Assembly: GCA_918298275.1 (NCBI GenBank)
Contig: CAKJZO010000024.1
Coordinates: 1-64,000 of the forward strand
Length of the DNA: 64,000 nt
Direction of reading: 5' to 3'
DNA from: Spirochaetota bacterium
GTDB taxonomy: Bacteria; Spirochaetota; Spirochaetia; Sphaerochaetales; Sphaerochaetaceae
The position numbers were made by a program, and so were the translations under genes. The notes beneath the pieces are model-generated. The model was not told the origin of the DNA and did no database searches. It saw only the letters and a program-made list of their open reading frames with translations. Positions 52,047-61,163 of the stretch are shown here, piece after piece; position 1 is the stretch's first letter; each line of letters begins with the position of its first letter.

Positions 52047-52556
52047 TCAGATTGCAGGAACGAATCCATCGAGAGGAATACCTGCCTTGATGGCTTCGTC
52101 GATAGCGGGCTGGACATCCTCGTCATCATCGAACTGAACCTTGATGTCGTTTGCATCCGGCTTGAATGAAAGCTCGTTGGGAAGTCTTCCGTCGGAATCA
52201 GCCTTGAGGAGCTCGATGTCGGAGATGATCATCTCTGTTCCGTCCTCGAAGACAAGCTTTACTTCATATGTATCTGCAATAGGTCTTGTTACGAATCCCT
52301 TCGGATAAACCTTGACCTTACCTGCTGCCCACTTTCCGTCCATGCCGAAACCGTCGACGATGTTGGGATAAAGCTCAGCGGATCCTGCCGGATAGAGATA
52401 CAGGCCGACAACTGTCTTCTCGGTCTTGTTCTTGAACTCAAGTCCGAAATCCATGTACTCGACTGCGGGCTCCTGAGCCTTGGTCTGGCAGCTTGTAAGT
52501 ACTGCACATGCAGCAACTACCATAACGATGAGCAAAATCAATGCACTCTTCTTCAT
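52047..52556 (-). CDS. Lipoprotein of unknown function
   Basis: It has 169 residues. Signal with lipobox (MKKSALILLIVMVVAACAVL then SCQTKA). The mature part, EFKNKTEKTVVGLYLYPAGS and DTYEVKLVFEDGTEMIISDI, is beta-rich and ends in an acidic QFDDDEDVQPAIDEA segment. It lies 59 bases past the small membrane gene at the tail of the ABC importer operon and may be a surface accessory. Not recognised. Confidence 0.6.
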   Translation of the reverse strand: MKKSALILLIVMVVAACAVLTSCQTKAQEPAVEYMDFGLEFKNKTEKTVVGLYLYPAGSAELYPNIVDGFGMDGKWAAGKVKVYPKGFVTRPIADTYEVKLVFEDGTEMIISDIELLKADSDGRLPNELSFKPDANDIKVQFDDDEDVQPAIDEAIKAGIPLDGFVPAI

Positions 52557-52615
52557 TTCTCTCTCCTTTTGTCTGCAGGACTGGCCTGCATGTATTCATT
52601 GTATCATATGTTCCG

Positions 52616-53143
52616 TCAACGACGAGAACCATATTTCTCCAATCTCGCTTCCTTTGAAGCTCTCCGCCTGCGGAAGATGATCTGGGATGAAACCGTCCCG
52701 ATAAGGGAACAGATGATCATCGGTGCTCCGGCAATAGCCAGAAACAGCATGTACTCTGTCTTCCAGTCGGATCTGTCGACTATGAATATCATCGTCACGA
52801 CGACAATCAGGGTGATGATGCTCATCCAGGTGAATGCTGCCGGAACGATATTCATCTTCTCGCGGAAGGCGAATGAAAGCGCCACGCACGGTATGCATGC
52901 GGCTATTGCCGGAATGCTGTACTCAATGATATTCCTGACTGCGACACTGCTGTTTCTGAATGCCATCTCCAACGGTTCCAGAAGCAGCAGGTAGGAAACA
53001 AGCACTACCGCGATGAACAGCAGGGACAGTGAGAACGAATAGACCAGTGTCGGGCTCTTCGGTTTTCCCTCTTCCGTAAGGAAAACAGCCTTGCAGATGC
53101 GGTCAATCTTCTCGGATAGTCTGCTTTTCTCCTTCCCTGCCAT
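52616..53143 (-). CDS. Small membrane protein of the ABC importer operon
   Basis: It has 175 residues, four predicted membrane helices (LVYSFSLSLLFIAVVLVSYL, IIEYSIPAIAACIPCVALSF, AFTWMSIITLIVVVTMIFIV, LAIAGAPMIICSLIGTVSSQ). Basic C terminus (RRRRASKEARLEKYGSRR). Start at 53143 with GGGGATAG. It follows the substrate-binding protein by 14 bases. Not recognised; possibly an accessory subunit. Confidence 0.62.
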   Translation of the reverse strand: MAGKEKSRLSEKIDRICKAVFLTEEGKPKSPTLVYSFSLSLLFIAVVLVSYLLLLEPLEMAFRNSSVAVRNIIEYSIPAIAACIPCVALSFAFREKMNIVPAAFTWMSIITLIVVVTMIFIVDRSDWKTEYMLFLAIAGAPMIICSLIGTVSSQIIFRRRRASKEARLEKYGSRR

Positions 53144-53157
53144 CAATCTATCCCCGT

Positions 53158-54417
53158 TTACTTGGCCTTGCTTCTCCAATACTTGAAGTATGCAGTGACG
53201 TTCGGATACATGGCGTAGATCTTGTCGAAATCAGGCTCGGTGAGAATGACTTCCTCAACTGTCTTGCCGTTCTTGAAGTATTCGACATCATCACGGATCG
53301 ACCATGAACCCCTCTTGTCAAATGCAGTGTAGCATCCGCTCTGACCGTCATCTCCGCCCATGCAGTACATGATGTAGAGTCTGGATCCGGCAGGATTGTC
53401 CGAACCGTTGACAAGATAGGAATAGGAACAGGACTGGAATGCAGTATAGGGCTCCAGGCCGATTACCCAAGCAACGTTCATGCCCATATCGGCATTGTCG
53501 AGCTTGCTGGCTGATGCAAGTCCGAGAGTCGGTCCGTTGATGCTCTGGTCAACAGCATCGACAACTCCGTCACCGTCGTTGAGCTCAGTCATCTTCATCT
53601 GGCTGAAGCGGTAGAAAAGCTCTACACCGGCATTGTCTTTGGGGAACTCCATTACGCCGGGCATGTTGTTCAGCTTGTCGTTGTAGGTGTACTCGAGCTT
53701 CTTTCCGTACTGCTTCTCATACTGCTGCTCCAGCTTGTCGGCATCGATGATAAGCTGGCAGAACAGGCTTGCATAGGACGGACCGTTGATGTCCTTGGTA
53801 TAGATTGTCCAGAACTGATGGTTGACTCCGGAAGCATCATAGTAGGATCCGGTTGAAGTATCATAACCCTCAACGATGTCCCACCAGCTCTTGAGAGGCA
53901 CTCCGTCGGGATACATCTTAGTGTTGTAATACCACGGATTGAATGTGGAATAAAGCGGAAGACCGAACTCCAGAAGATCCTCGCTGATATGCTTTGTCAC
54001 AGATTCGGGTCTGTAGATTGAGATATAGTCGTATAGAACCAGCTCATGGTAGATTTCACCGCTGTTGTCCTTGACCTGCATGACATCGGCATTGATGTTG
54101 CCTGTCTCGCTCTCCATCTCGATCTTGGAAGCAACCGTATCGTTGTCACATGAGATGTACTCGATCTTGTCCTTGAGATCAGGATAGTCGCTCTTGAATC
54201 TCCTGATGGCTGAAGATGCATCCGTGGTGGTTGCATAAACCTTGATTACACCGCTCTCCTGCTTTGCAAGCTCATAGAGTTCAGCCATGGAAAGGGAATC
54301 ATAGTCGATGTCGGAAGCAACAGCCTTGCCGCCCTTCTCGTCCTCTCCGCCGGCAAACACTGCGAAAGTGAATACCAGCATCATCAACAAAATGGAAACC
54401 AACAGTTTTCTTTTCAT
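53158..54417 (-). CDS. ABC transporter substrate-binding protein (FbpA/AfuA-type)
   Basis: Periplasmic binding protein of 419 residues. Signal peptide MKRKLLVSILLMMLVFTFAV followed by FAGGEDEKGG. Class-II fold, with KVYATTTDASSAIRRFKSDYP and MQVKDNSGEIYHELVLYDYI like the iron/phosphosugar group of binding proteins. AfuA of this group binds hexose phosphates, FbpA binds ferric iron. The adjacent fused permease, HAD phosphatase, PfkB and LacI favour a phosphosugar or polyol, by inference. Confidence 0.85.
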   Translation of the reverse strand: MKRKLLVSILLMMLVFTFAVFAGGEDEKGGKAVASDIDYDSLSMAELYELAKQESGVIKVYATTTDASSAIRRFKSDYPDLKDKIEYISCDNDTVASKIEMESETGNINADVMQVKDNSGEIYHELVLYDYISIYRPESVTKHISEDLLEFGLPLYSTFNPWYYNTKMYPDGVPLKSWWDIVEGYDTSTGSYYDASGVNHQFWTIYTKDINGPSYASLFCQLIIDADKLEQQYEKQYGKKLEYTYNDKLNNMPGVMEFPKDNAGVELFYRFSQMKMTELNDGDGVVDAVDQSINGPTLGLASASKLDNADMGMNVAWVIGLEPYTAFQSCSYSYLVNGSDNPAGSRLYIMYCMGGDDGQSGCYTAFDKRGSWSIRDDVEYFKNGKTVEEVILTEPDFDKIYAMYPNVTAYFKYWRSKAK

Positions 54418-54434
54418 TCACTATCCTCCCGGGA

Positions 54435-55592
54435 TCAGTCGTCAATGCCTGCGTGATGCTTGACCTTGGCGAACTTGATGAGTCTTCCTGTTTCTTTATT
54501 ATATACGTTCATTCTCGATGGATGAAGTACAACATAGACCTTCTGGTTCATATCATACTCGACAAGGCCAATCTGCTTGGCCAGGAAGTCAATTCCGTTG
54601 ACTGTAAGCGTAACAAGCGATTCGGAACCGGCAGGCTGGGATGCATAGACCTCGGCGAGAATTGTGTTCTTGTGCTGGGGATCTTCCGTGAAGATATCGA
54701 CCAGCTCCGGTCTCAGACCCAATACGACATCGAATTCCCTGTCCTGCGGAATCTCCTCGTCAAGCTTCATCTTATCCTTGGCAAAGTCATAATCCCCTAT
54801 CGGGCTCTTCACCGTGAGCTTCTCACCGTCAAAGGTTGCCTTGGCATCAATGAAGTTGATTCTCGGGTTTCCGATGAAGTCAGCGGCCTGCAGATCTATC
54901 GGATTCGTGTAGATTCCGAGCGGAGTATCGATCTGGCTGATCTCGCCTTCCTTGAACAGAGCAATCCTTGTGGACATTGTAAGGGCCTCGACCTGGTCAT
55001 GCGTGACGTAGATGATTGTAGTCCCGGTTTCCTTGTGAAGCCTCTTGAGCTCGGCTCTCATATCGATCCTCAGTCTGGCATCGAGGTTTGAAAGAGGCTC
55101 GTCAAGAAGAAGGAGCTTGGGGCTGGAGGCAATTGCACGTGCGATTGCAACACGCTGCTGCTGTCCGCCTGAAAGCTCATTGGGGTACCTGTCGCGGTAC
55201 TCTGCGATTCTCATGGTATCCAGAGACCTCATGACGGTCTTCTCGATCTCGTCCTTCTTCATCTTCTTGATTTTCAGACCGAAAGCGACATTGTCGAAGA
55301 CTGTCATGTGCGGCCAGAGCGCATAGCTCTGGAATACGAGGTTCAGTCCGCGCTTGGAAGGCTCCTCGTAGAATGCCTCGTCTGCATCGATTATGGTCCT
55401 TTCATCCATGGTCATCTTTCCGCCCTGAGGTTTCTCAAGACCGGAAATGACTCTGAGAGTGGTGGTCTTTCCGCAACCGGAAGGTCCCAGCAGAGTCATG
55501 AAATCCCCGTCCTCGATGGTAAGGTTGATATCCTTGAGAACGTGGTTGTCTCCGTAAAACTTATCAATATGCTCCAAAACTATTCTGCTCAT
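54435..55592 (-). CDS. ABC transporter ATP-binding protein (PotA/FbpC/UgpC-like)
   Basis: It has 385 residues. Walker A GPSGCGKTT, signature ELSGGQQQRVAIARA, Walker B LLLLDEPLSNLD and a C-terminal TOBE-type regulatory domain (VLGLRPELVDIF). Start at 55592 (MSRIVLEHIDKFYGDN) with GGAGG 5-6 bases before; an upstream in-frame ATG would add 18 residues overlapping the permease end. Energises the import of the operon's substrate. Confidence 0.95.
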   Translation of the reverse strand: MSRIVLEHIDKFYGDNHVLKDINLTIEDGDFMTLLGPSGCGKTTTLRVISGLEKPQGGKMTMDERTIIDADEAFYEEPSKRGLNLVFQSYALWPHMTVFDNVAFGLKIKKMKKDEIEKTVMRSLDTMRIAEYRDRYPNELSGGQQQRVAIARAIASSPKLLLLDEPLSNLDARLRIDMRAELKRLHKETGTTIIYVTHDQVEALTMSTRIALFKEGEISQIDTPLGIYTNPIDLQAADFIGNPRINFIDAKATFDGEKLTVKSPIGDYDFAKDKMKLDEEIPQDREFDVVLGLRPELVDIFTEDPQHKNTILAEVYASQPAGSESLVTLTVNGIDFLAKQIGLVEYDMNQKVYVVLHPSRMNVYNKETGRLIKFAKVKHHAGIDD

Positions 55593-55602
55593 GTTAACCT
55601 CC

Positions 55603-57447
55603 TCAACCCATGCTCTTGGATACTTCGCCGCCGAGCTTTCCGGCAATCTTGTTGCCGATGAGAATAAACAGGATTATGACTATGCATATTGCATCGGCGA
55701 CCTGCGGCATAGCCTCCTTCGAGTAATCGAACGAAAGGAATGACAGCGTGTAATTGGAAGGAGTCATCAGGAGAGCTATCAAATCCAGCTCCTTGGCTAT
55801 GCTTATGAATGAAAGCAGGAAGCCCGAAACGAATCCGCCCTTTGCAAGAGGAATGACTATCTTTCCGATTCTCTTCCAGAAGCTTGCGCCTGCAAGGTCG
55901 GCTGCCTCTTCCAGCTCGACGCTGATCTGCATCATGTTGGACGATCCCGAACGGCTGGCGAACGGGAAATGCTTTACCACCGAACACAGCAGTATCAGGG
56001 CGAATGTTCCGTACAGCGAAGGAATCAGGCCACCGAGACGCGGTCTGCTGAACATGGCGAAGTAAATGGCGCTGAATGCAACACCTGGCATCAGATAAGG
56101 AATGAAGATCATCTGCTCCGTGCTCTTGCCGTACCACTTTCCGCGGCCTCTGGTCGTGACATATCCGAAGAACTGACCGAATATCGCGGTAATCAGGGAA
56201 CCCAGAACCGAAAGCTTTATTGTATTCCAGGTAGCCCTTCCGAATTCGGAGTTGCGGAACAGTCCGTTCTGTGCGAAAGCCGGGTTCGGTGCGTTTTCTA
56301 TCTTTCCTATCCACGCGTACAGCGAAAGGTTGTTTAGCCCGTATCCCTTACCGGGAACAATCTGGAAGCTCTCCATGACCAGAACGAACAGCGGAAGGAA
56401 CATGGATATGAAAAGGAAGATGATCAGGAACACCATCATCGGTACCTTGGCCTTTCCAAGCGGAATCAGGTTCCTTCTGGTTCCCTTTCCTCCGATCGTC
56501 GCATAGGATTTCCTGGTTCCTATGAGCTTCTGGTTGGCGAATATCGTTCCGCTGGCAAGAAGGATCATCAGGATGCTCATTGCATAGCCGACGCCTTTGG
56601 GGCTGTCGTTGATGAACTCCTTCATTCTTGTGGCAAGAACATAATAATCTATTCTGTTACCGAGGTTTGCAGCAACGCCGTAGGTTCCGATCGACTTCGA
56701 GATCGTCATGATAGTGGCAGAAAGGAACGCAGGCAGAACCAGCGGCAGAGTAATGCTCTTCAGTATCTGGACCTTGTTTGCACCCTGGATTTCTCCCATC
56801 TCCTCAAGCTCAGAGTTGATGGATCTCAACGAACCGGAAACCATGATGTAGGAGAATGCATAGTAGTGCATGCACATGACTATGATTATGGCAAACGGTC
56901 CGTACGCAAGCCAGTCCGGAACAGGTATTCCGTGTCCCGTCAGCAGTCCGTAGCTTCCGGAAAGCTCATTTCGGAACACCGATAGCCAGGATAGCGCCTT
57001 ACACCAGGAAGGTATCATATATGGAATGAGGATCATCGAACTGAGGATCTTCTTTCCGGGTATATCGGTTCTGACCATCAACCATGCTATGATCGATCCC
57101 AACGGCACCGATATGAGAGTGACGAAGATACCGATTATAAGCGAATGGAGCAGCGGCTCCCAGAAAATCGTCTTTGTCAGAGGGCTGGCAAGAAGATATT
57201 TCCAGTAGTACAGCGTATAATCGCCGATCTTTGCCCCGGGGATGCTTCTGAGCTCGGCCTTTGCAACGACGAACGTGTTCTGGACCATGATCAGAAGCGG
57301 AATGATTATCAGCACAAACAGGATTATGAGAGTAAAGAATACAATTACATTGAATGGATTTCCTACGATACCCAGGAATTGGTTCTTTATTCTTGTCCAA
57401 GAGAAATGCCTGTTTTTCTTCAGTTCCTTGACAGATGATACAGCCAT
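55603..57447 (-). CDS. ABC transporter permease, two fused subunits (AfuB/FbpB-like)
   Basis: It has 614 residues with twelve predicted helices in two repeats, each carrying an EAA-type loop (ELEEMGEIQGANKVQILKSITLP and ELEEAADLAGASFWKRIGKIVIP). Fusion of both permease halves is typical of AfuB, FbpB and PhnU/V-type importers. The gene sits 3 bases after the HAD gene and 10 bases before the ATPase gene. Confidence 0.93.
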   Translation of the reverse strand: MAVSSVKELKKNRHFSWTRIKNQFLGIVGNPFNVIVFFTLIILFVLIIIPLLIMVQNTFVVAKAELRSIPGAKIGDYTLYYWKYLLASPLTKTIFWEPLLHSLIIGIFVTLISVPLGSIIAWLMVRTDIPGKKILSSMILIPYMIPSWCKALSWLSVFRNELSGSYGLLTGHGIPVPDWLAYGPFAIIIVMCMHYYAFSYIMVSGSLRSINSELEEMGEIQGANKVQILKSITLPLVLPAFLSATIMTISKSIGTYGVAANLGNRIDYYVLATRMKEFINDSPKGVGYAMSILMILLASGTIFANQKLIGTRKSYATIGGKGTRRNLIPLGKAKVPMMVFLIIFLFISMFLPLFVLVMESFQIVPGKGYGLNNLSLYAWIGKIENAPNPAFAQNGLFRNSEFGRATWNTIKLSVLGSLITAIFGQFFGYVTTRGRGKWYGKSTEQMIFIPYLMPGVAFSAIYFAMFSRPRLGGLIPSLYGTFALILLCSVVKHFPFASRSGSSNMMQISVELEEAADLAGASFWKRIGKIVIPLAKGGFVSGFLLSFISIAKELDLIALLMTPSNYTLSFLSFDYSKEAMPQVADAICIVIILFILIGNKIAGKLGGEVSKSMG

Positions 57448-57450
57448 TGC

Positions 57451-58206
57451 CTACTCCCTACCCATTTCTTTCTTGAGGATTTCGTATACCTCATATATAT
57501 CCGTAATCTCATAATCCGGAGCTACATCGAAATGTCCTATGTCCTTCAGCGGTGACAGAAATGAATTGATCTTGAAGATCTTTCCATATCCTACCTTGCG
57601 CGGGCCTACGACATCACGTGAAAGCGTGTCGCCGACAAAGGCACATTCTTCTGGTTTGAATCCGGACTGCTCTATTGCAATTCTGAAGATATTCGGATGC
57701 GGCTTTCTGTAGCTCACGATGCTTGATAGGGTCAGATCATCGAAATACTCGCGTATTCCGTATTTCTTCATCACATCGAAGACCGCAAAAAGGCTACCGG
57801 TATTGCTGACGGCGGCGATATAAAGCCCGAGGTCGTTCTTAAGACCTTCCAGCATTTCCTTTACATGGGGTCTGAGCTTGCGGTCGAATGCGGTAACTTC
57901 CCACATGGCGGCAATCTCCTCGCTGATTTCAACGAGCTTCTCCCTGTCGATTTCGATGCCTTTGAACCCGTAGTCCGGCCAGATTTCCTCGGGCTTGAGC
58001 TCGATCATCGTTTTCTCGGATTGCTTCTTATAGGCAAGAATCTGAGGTCCGACTATGGACCAGAGCTCTTCTGCCGAGTATTTGGTGCTTAAGCCATGGG
58101 CCTTGAGTATCCTGTCAAGCGCCAGAGCAGTTGCCTTTTCATTGCGCTCGTCTGCATACAGGTCCTCTATGGTTCCGCCCATATCGAACATTACGGCTTT
58201 GATCAT
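57451..58206 (-). CDS. HAD-superfamily hydrolase 1 (head of ABC importer operon)
   Basis: It has 251 residues. Motif I reads VMFDMGGTI: nucleophile Asp present, second Asp replaced by Gly. Motif II AAVSNTG, motif III YRKPHPNIF, motif IV AFVGDTLSRDVVG. The cap has ELKPEEIWPDYG. Probably a phosphatase acting on the transported or derived sugar phosphate. The ATG at 58206 has AAAGGAG 5 bases upstream. Paralogue of the four HAD genes at 61-64 kb. Confidence 0.9.
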   Translation of the reverse strand: MIKAVMFDMGGTIEDLYADERNEKATALALDRILKAHGLSTKYSAEELWSIVGPQILAYKKQSEKTMIELKPEEIWPDYGFKGIEIDREKLVEISEEIAAMWEVTAFDRKLRPHVKEMLEGLKNDLGLYIAAVSNTGSLFAVFDVMKKYGIREYFDDLTLSSIVSYRKPHPNIFRIAIEQSGFKPEECAFVGDTLSRDVVGPRKVGYGKIFKINSFLSPLKDIGHFDVAPDYEITDIYEVYEILKKEMGRE

Positions 58207-58227
58207 GACCACTCCTTTTGCGTTTCC

Positions 58228-58241
58228 GTAAACGTTTTCAT
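58228..58241. promoter_or_regulatory. LacI-type operator 1 (ABC importer operon)
   Basis: Reads ATGAAAACGTTTAC on the minus strand, with a perfect AAACGTTT core. It lies between the promoter and the HAD 1 start. It shares GAAAACGTTTRC with operators 2 and 3. Confidence 0.75.
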
Positions 58242-58255
58242 AACTTCCTATTTAA

Positions 58256-58284
58256 ACCTTAAACTGTCCAAATTTGGAAGTCAA
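58256..58284 (-). promoter_or_regulatory. Candidate promoter of the ABC importer operon
   Basis: TTGACT (58284-58279), 17-base spacer, TAAGGT (58261-58256). The spacer contains a perfect 12-bp palindrome TCCAAATTTGGA (58267-58278). The -10 is weak, suggesting activator or relief-of-repression control. Confidence 0.5.
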
Positions 58285-58293
58285 CAAAAAAAG

Positions 58294-59172
58294 TCAGACG
58301 TAGAACTGTTTTATATAATCCAACACATCCTGCCTGGAACCCATGAAAGGACCGGGGGTTTCCATCTTCAGCGAAACAAGGGCAGCTGAGAATGTCAGAG
58401 CCTCCTGAATGGAGGAATTCTGACGTTCGGTGATGTAACCGGCAAACGTGGTATCTCCCCTTCCGGTGCGGCCTGAAAGGTTCCTGGGCTTGAGGGGTGC
58501 ACGGTAGATACGATCCCCGTCATAGGCTATGACTTCGGTATTGTGGGTAATGACGATCTCCTTTGCCCCCCACTCGTACATCTTTCTGGCGGCTGCCTCC
58601 CTGTCCGTAAGTCCGGTAAGCACTTCGGCCTCGGCGGCATCGGTCTTGAGGAATCTTATGTATTTAAGATATTGGGTTTTTTCGGGCCAATCGTGGAGCT
58701 TGAGTGTCTGATCAGGTTCGACATGGCGGAGCATGCACTGGATGTCCATGGCGACATCGCCGCGGCGGGCGCATTCGATTATCACATCCGGCCCTATATC
58801 CCCATAGCACAGACCCGCAAGATGGTAGACGTTTGTCTGATCATCCGGGATATCCTGCGGTGTATATGGGTCTATTACAGCAAGACAGCGTGATCTCCTT
58901 CTCTCACGATCAGGCGTGAAGTATACATTCTCCATCAACGTGCTGTTCTTGCTTGGCTTTGGGAAAACAGTGATTCCGCTTCCTCCGAAAGCCTTTCCAG
59001 CATCTGTCTCCTCCGGATTCCCCTTTGGAACTACGGCAACCTTCTTCCCTATTGAATTGGCTGCATGTCCGGAATAAAGGACCGCACCGCCGAAGCGATG
59101 CTCGGTTCTACCGTCGTAGTCCGTGTTGGTATCAAGACAGACCTGACCTATTATCATCGTATCGAATTTCAT
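58294..59172 (-). CDS. PfkB-family carbohydrate kinase
   Basis: It has 292 residues, ribokinase fold. Substrate site FGGAVLYSGHAANSIG, and C-terminal catalytic motif GRTGRGDTTFAGY, where the usual GAGDxFxxG reads GRGDTTFAG with the base Asp retained. Sugar specificity not readable. The start at 59172 has GGAG 6 bases upstream and lies 14 bases past the lacI stop. Operates with the HAD phosphatases, presumably on the same sugar pool. Confidence 0.86.
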   Translation of the reverse strand: MKFDTMIIGQVCLDTNTDYDGRTEHRFGGAVLYSGHAANSIGKKVAVVPKGNPEETDAGKAFGGSGITVFPKPSKNSTLMENVYFTPDRERRRSRCLAVIDPYTPQDIPDDQTNVYHLAGLCYGDIGPDVIIECARRGDVAMDIQCMLRHVEPDQTLKLHDWPEKTQYLKYIRFLKTDAAEAEVLTGLTDREAAARKMYEWGAKEIVITHNTEVIAYDGDRIYRAPLKPRNLSGRTGRGDTTFAGYITERQNSSIQEALTFSAALVSLKMETPGPFMGSRQDVLDYIKQFYV

Positions 59173-59186
59173 TGCTATCTCCGTTT

Positions 59187-60188
59187 TCAGACAGAACGGC
59201 ATGAGGTTCTGACAACGAGCCTGGGTTCAATGCTGATTGACTGTCTGTTCTCCTCTTCCGAGGATCTGGTTATAAGTTCGAAAGCCGCTCTGGCCATCTC
59301 CAGCTGCGGCTGTTCTATCGTTGTTATTCCTATTCTCGGCAAAGCCGTAAAGGAAATATTGTCGAATCCCATCAGAGAGATATCTTCAGGAATACGAACG
59401 CCATCCTCATCGGCTGCCTGCATAGCGCCCAATGCCAGCGCATCGGTTGCACAGAAGATGGCTGTACAGCCTTCAGGAGAACGGAAGTATTCCTTCGCAA
59501 GCCTGCAACCTGCTTCCATCGAGCTTTTGCCGTCATTGTCGTTATCCTTGAAGACAACTTCCATTCCAAGTTCCCTGCATGCTGCTACGACTCCCTCTGC
59601 CCTGAGTCTATGGGTCAGGCTTCCCTCTCTGCGTCCGAGATACAGGATTTTCCTATGACCGAGGGATTGCAGATAGCTAACTGCCAGCTTTGCGCCTGCA
59701 GCGTTGTCGATAGCAACGAAGAACTGACCTGCATCGGGAATATTCTCGCTTACATAGACAACCGGGATATCGGTTGAATAAGAAGAGAGATTGGCTACGG
59801 TCTCCTTGCCTGCAGGGATTACTATGATACCGTCTACGCGTCGTCCGAGAAGGAGTGAGAACTGTCTTTTCTCTAGTTCGAGATCGTATGCCGAGTTGCA
59901 TACCATGAGGTTGTAGCCGTTTTCCCTTGCGGTGATTTCAATTGCTTCTATGAGCTCGCTCATGAACGGATTGTTTATGCTAGCGGTCACAACGCCAAGG
60001 ATATTCGTTCGCTTCTTGACCATCGAACGTGCGACGGAATCTGGAATATAGTTCATCTCATCGCAGATCCGAAGAATACGCTCACGGGTCGCTTCCCCTA
60101 TTTCCGAACTGCCGGACAGAGCCCTGGATACTGTAGCATAAGAGACATCAGCAACTTTGGCGATGTCCTTGATTGTCACTTTGTCCAA
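59187..60188 (-). CDS. LacI-family transcriptional regulator, TTG start
   Basis: It has 333 residues. N-terminal TIKDIAKVADVSYATVSRAL helix-turn-helix and NYIPDSVARSMVKKR hinge helix, then a periplasmic-binding-protein-like ligand domain (ILGVVTASINNPFM, IVIPAG, DNAAGAKLAVSYL, ATDALALGAMQ). The start is TTG, fixed by GGAGG 6 bases upstream and by the family's usual N terminus. First gene of lacI-pfkB, with its own operator upstream. Likely responds to the imported sugar. Confidence 0.95.
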   Translation of the reverse strand: MDKVTIKDIAKVADVSYATVSRALSGSSEIGEATRERILRICDEMNYIPDSVARSMVKKRTNILGVVTASINNPFMSELIEAIEITARENGYNLMVCNSAYDLELEKRQFSLLLGRRVDGIIVIPAGKETVANLSSYSTDIPVVYVSENIPDAGQFFVAIDNAAGAKLAVSYLQSLGHRKILYLGRREGSLTHRLRAEGVVAACRELGMEVVFKDNDNDGKSSMEAGCRLAKEYFRSPEGCTAIFCATDALALGAMQAADEDGVRIPEDISLMGFDNISFTALPRIGITTIEQPQLEMARAAFELITRSSEEENRQSISIEPRLVVRTSCRSV

Positions 60189-60201
60189 AGTTTTCCTCCA
60201 A

Positions 60202-60215
60202 TGAAAACGTTTGCA
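60202..60215. promoter_or_regulatory. LacI-type operator 2 (lacI-pfkB)
   Basis: TGAAAACGTTTGCA, six of seven pairs symmetrical. Lies between the lacI -10 and ribosome site, hence probable autorepression. Confidence 0.78.
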
Positions 60216-60221
60216 TTATCC

Positions 60222-60251
60222 ATTGTACGGGCCTGAATCTGCATTTGTCAA
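60222..60251 (-). promoter_or_regulatory. Promoter of lacI-pfkB
   Basis: TTGACA (60251-60246), 18-base spacer, TACAAT (60227-60222). The -35 is back-to-back with the -35 of the divergent membrane gene. Confidence 0.72.
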
Positions 60252-60256
60252 ATATT

Positions 60257-60286
60257 TTGACATAAGAGGTAAATTGCGCGTATTAT
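60257..60286 (+). promoter_or_regulatory. Promoter of the YwaF-like gene
   Basis: TTGACA (60257-60262), 18-base spacer, TATTAT (60281-60286). With the lacI -35 it forms TGTCAA-N5-TTGACA (60246-60262). Confidence 0.68.
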
Positions 60287-60324
60287 ATGTGGGTAAACAT
60301 AATTTCCTTGAAGGGAGAATCACC

Positions 60325-61107
60325 GTGCCGAAAGAGAGTTTCTGGATCATTAGACCATTCAATGCCGTATACCTTTGTACTTTCGGTTTCTTCATCGCCC
60401 TTCTTGTCATTTCGTCGATTCTTCTCCGCAATAAGGAAGAAAAGACCAGACGCAATGTTCTAGCCATCGCCTGCATCATTACGGCCATAGGATTCTTCGT
60501 TTACAAATATTTCCTTTCCATCGACGTGGAATACGATACCGTTGCCTATGCATCCATGGGTGGATTCAACTGGTGGGGAGAACTCCCGCTGCATATGTGC
60601 AACATAAACATGATTCTCATTCCTATCGGAGTATGGCGCAAAAACCGGTCCCTGATGAGTTTCAGTTTCTTCACCGGAACACTGGGTGCCGCAATGGCTC
60701 TGGCCATGCCGAGCATGGGTTTTGCGGGATATCCGCTCTACATGCCCAGAATCATCGGTTTCTACGGAACGCATTTCATGGTGTTCATCTCTGCAATCGC
60801 CCTTGTGACATTCGGGTTGTACCGCCCCAGATACAAGGACCTTCCGAAGACAATCCTTACCTTGCTGATAGTTACTTTCTGCATCTTCCTGATAGATGTT
60901 CTCATCAGGACAAGCGGACTCAATCCGAGAGCAAATTACTTCTTCGCAATGGAAACGGAAGGCAATCCGGTGCTGGAGATCTTCCACAAGCTCATTCCGG
61001 TTCCGTTCGTCTATCTGATCCCCTGTCTTCTCGTGCTTATCCCCTACATGAGCCTGATCATCCTCGGCTTCCATATCGCTGACAAGCACCGCAAGCCTGA
61101 CCAGTAA
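60325..61107 (+). CDS. YwaF/TMEM164-like integral membrane protein
   Basis: It has 260 residues, seven predicted helices. Hallmark GELPLHMCNINMILIPIGVW and later FYGTHFMVFISAIAL and FLIDVLIRTSGLNPRANYFF match the TIGR02206/YwaF family, of unknown function and related to TMEM164 acyltransferase-like proteins. A GTG start at 60325 is chosen for AAGGGAG 7 bases upstream; a longer frame from a TTG overlaps the promoter. Divergent from lacI and followed by the HAD array. No operator lies in its own promoter except the shared intergenic site. Confidence 0.8.
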   Translation: MPKESFWIIRPFNAVYLCTFGFFIALLVISSILLRNKEEKTRRNVLAIACIITAIGFFVYKYFLSIDVEYDTVAYASMGGFNWWGELPLHMCNINMILIPIGVWRKNRSLMSFSFFTGTLGAAMALAMPSMGFAGYPLYMPRIIGFYGTHFMVFISAIALVTFGLYRPRYKDLPKTILTLLIVTFCIFLIDVLIRTSGLNPRANYFFAMETEGNPVLEIFHKLIPVPFVYLIPCLLVLIPYMSLIILGFHIADKHRKPDQ

Positions 61108-61125
61108 TCTTCTTAAACTATTTAT

Positions 61126-61154
61126 TTGACAAACAATCCTGCCTCGTTTAGAAT
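61126..61154 (+). promoter_or_regulatory. Promoter of the HAD array
   Basis: TTGACA (61126-61131), exactly 17 bases, TAGAAT (61149-61154). Leader about 42 bases, carrying operator 3. Confidence 0.8.
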
Positions 61155-61163
61155 CGAATTGAG

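Noticed and set aside
60211-60324. Upstream TTG start for the YwaF-like protein
   Set aside because: Would begin inside the divergent promoter; a GTG with AAGGGAG at 60325 fits better.
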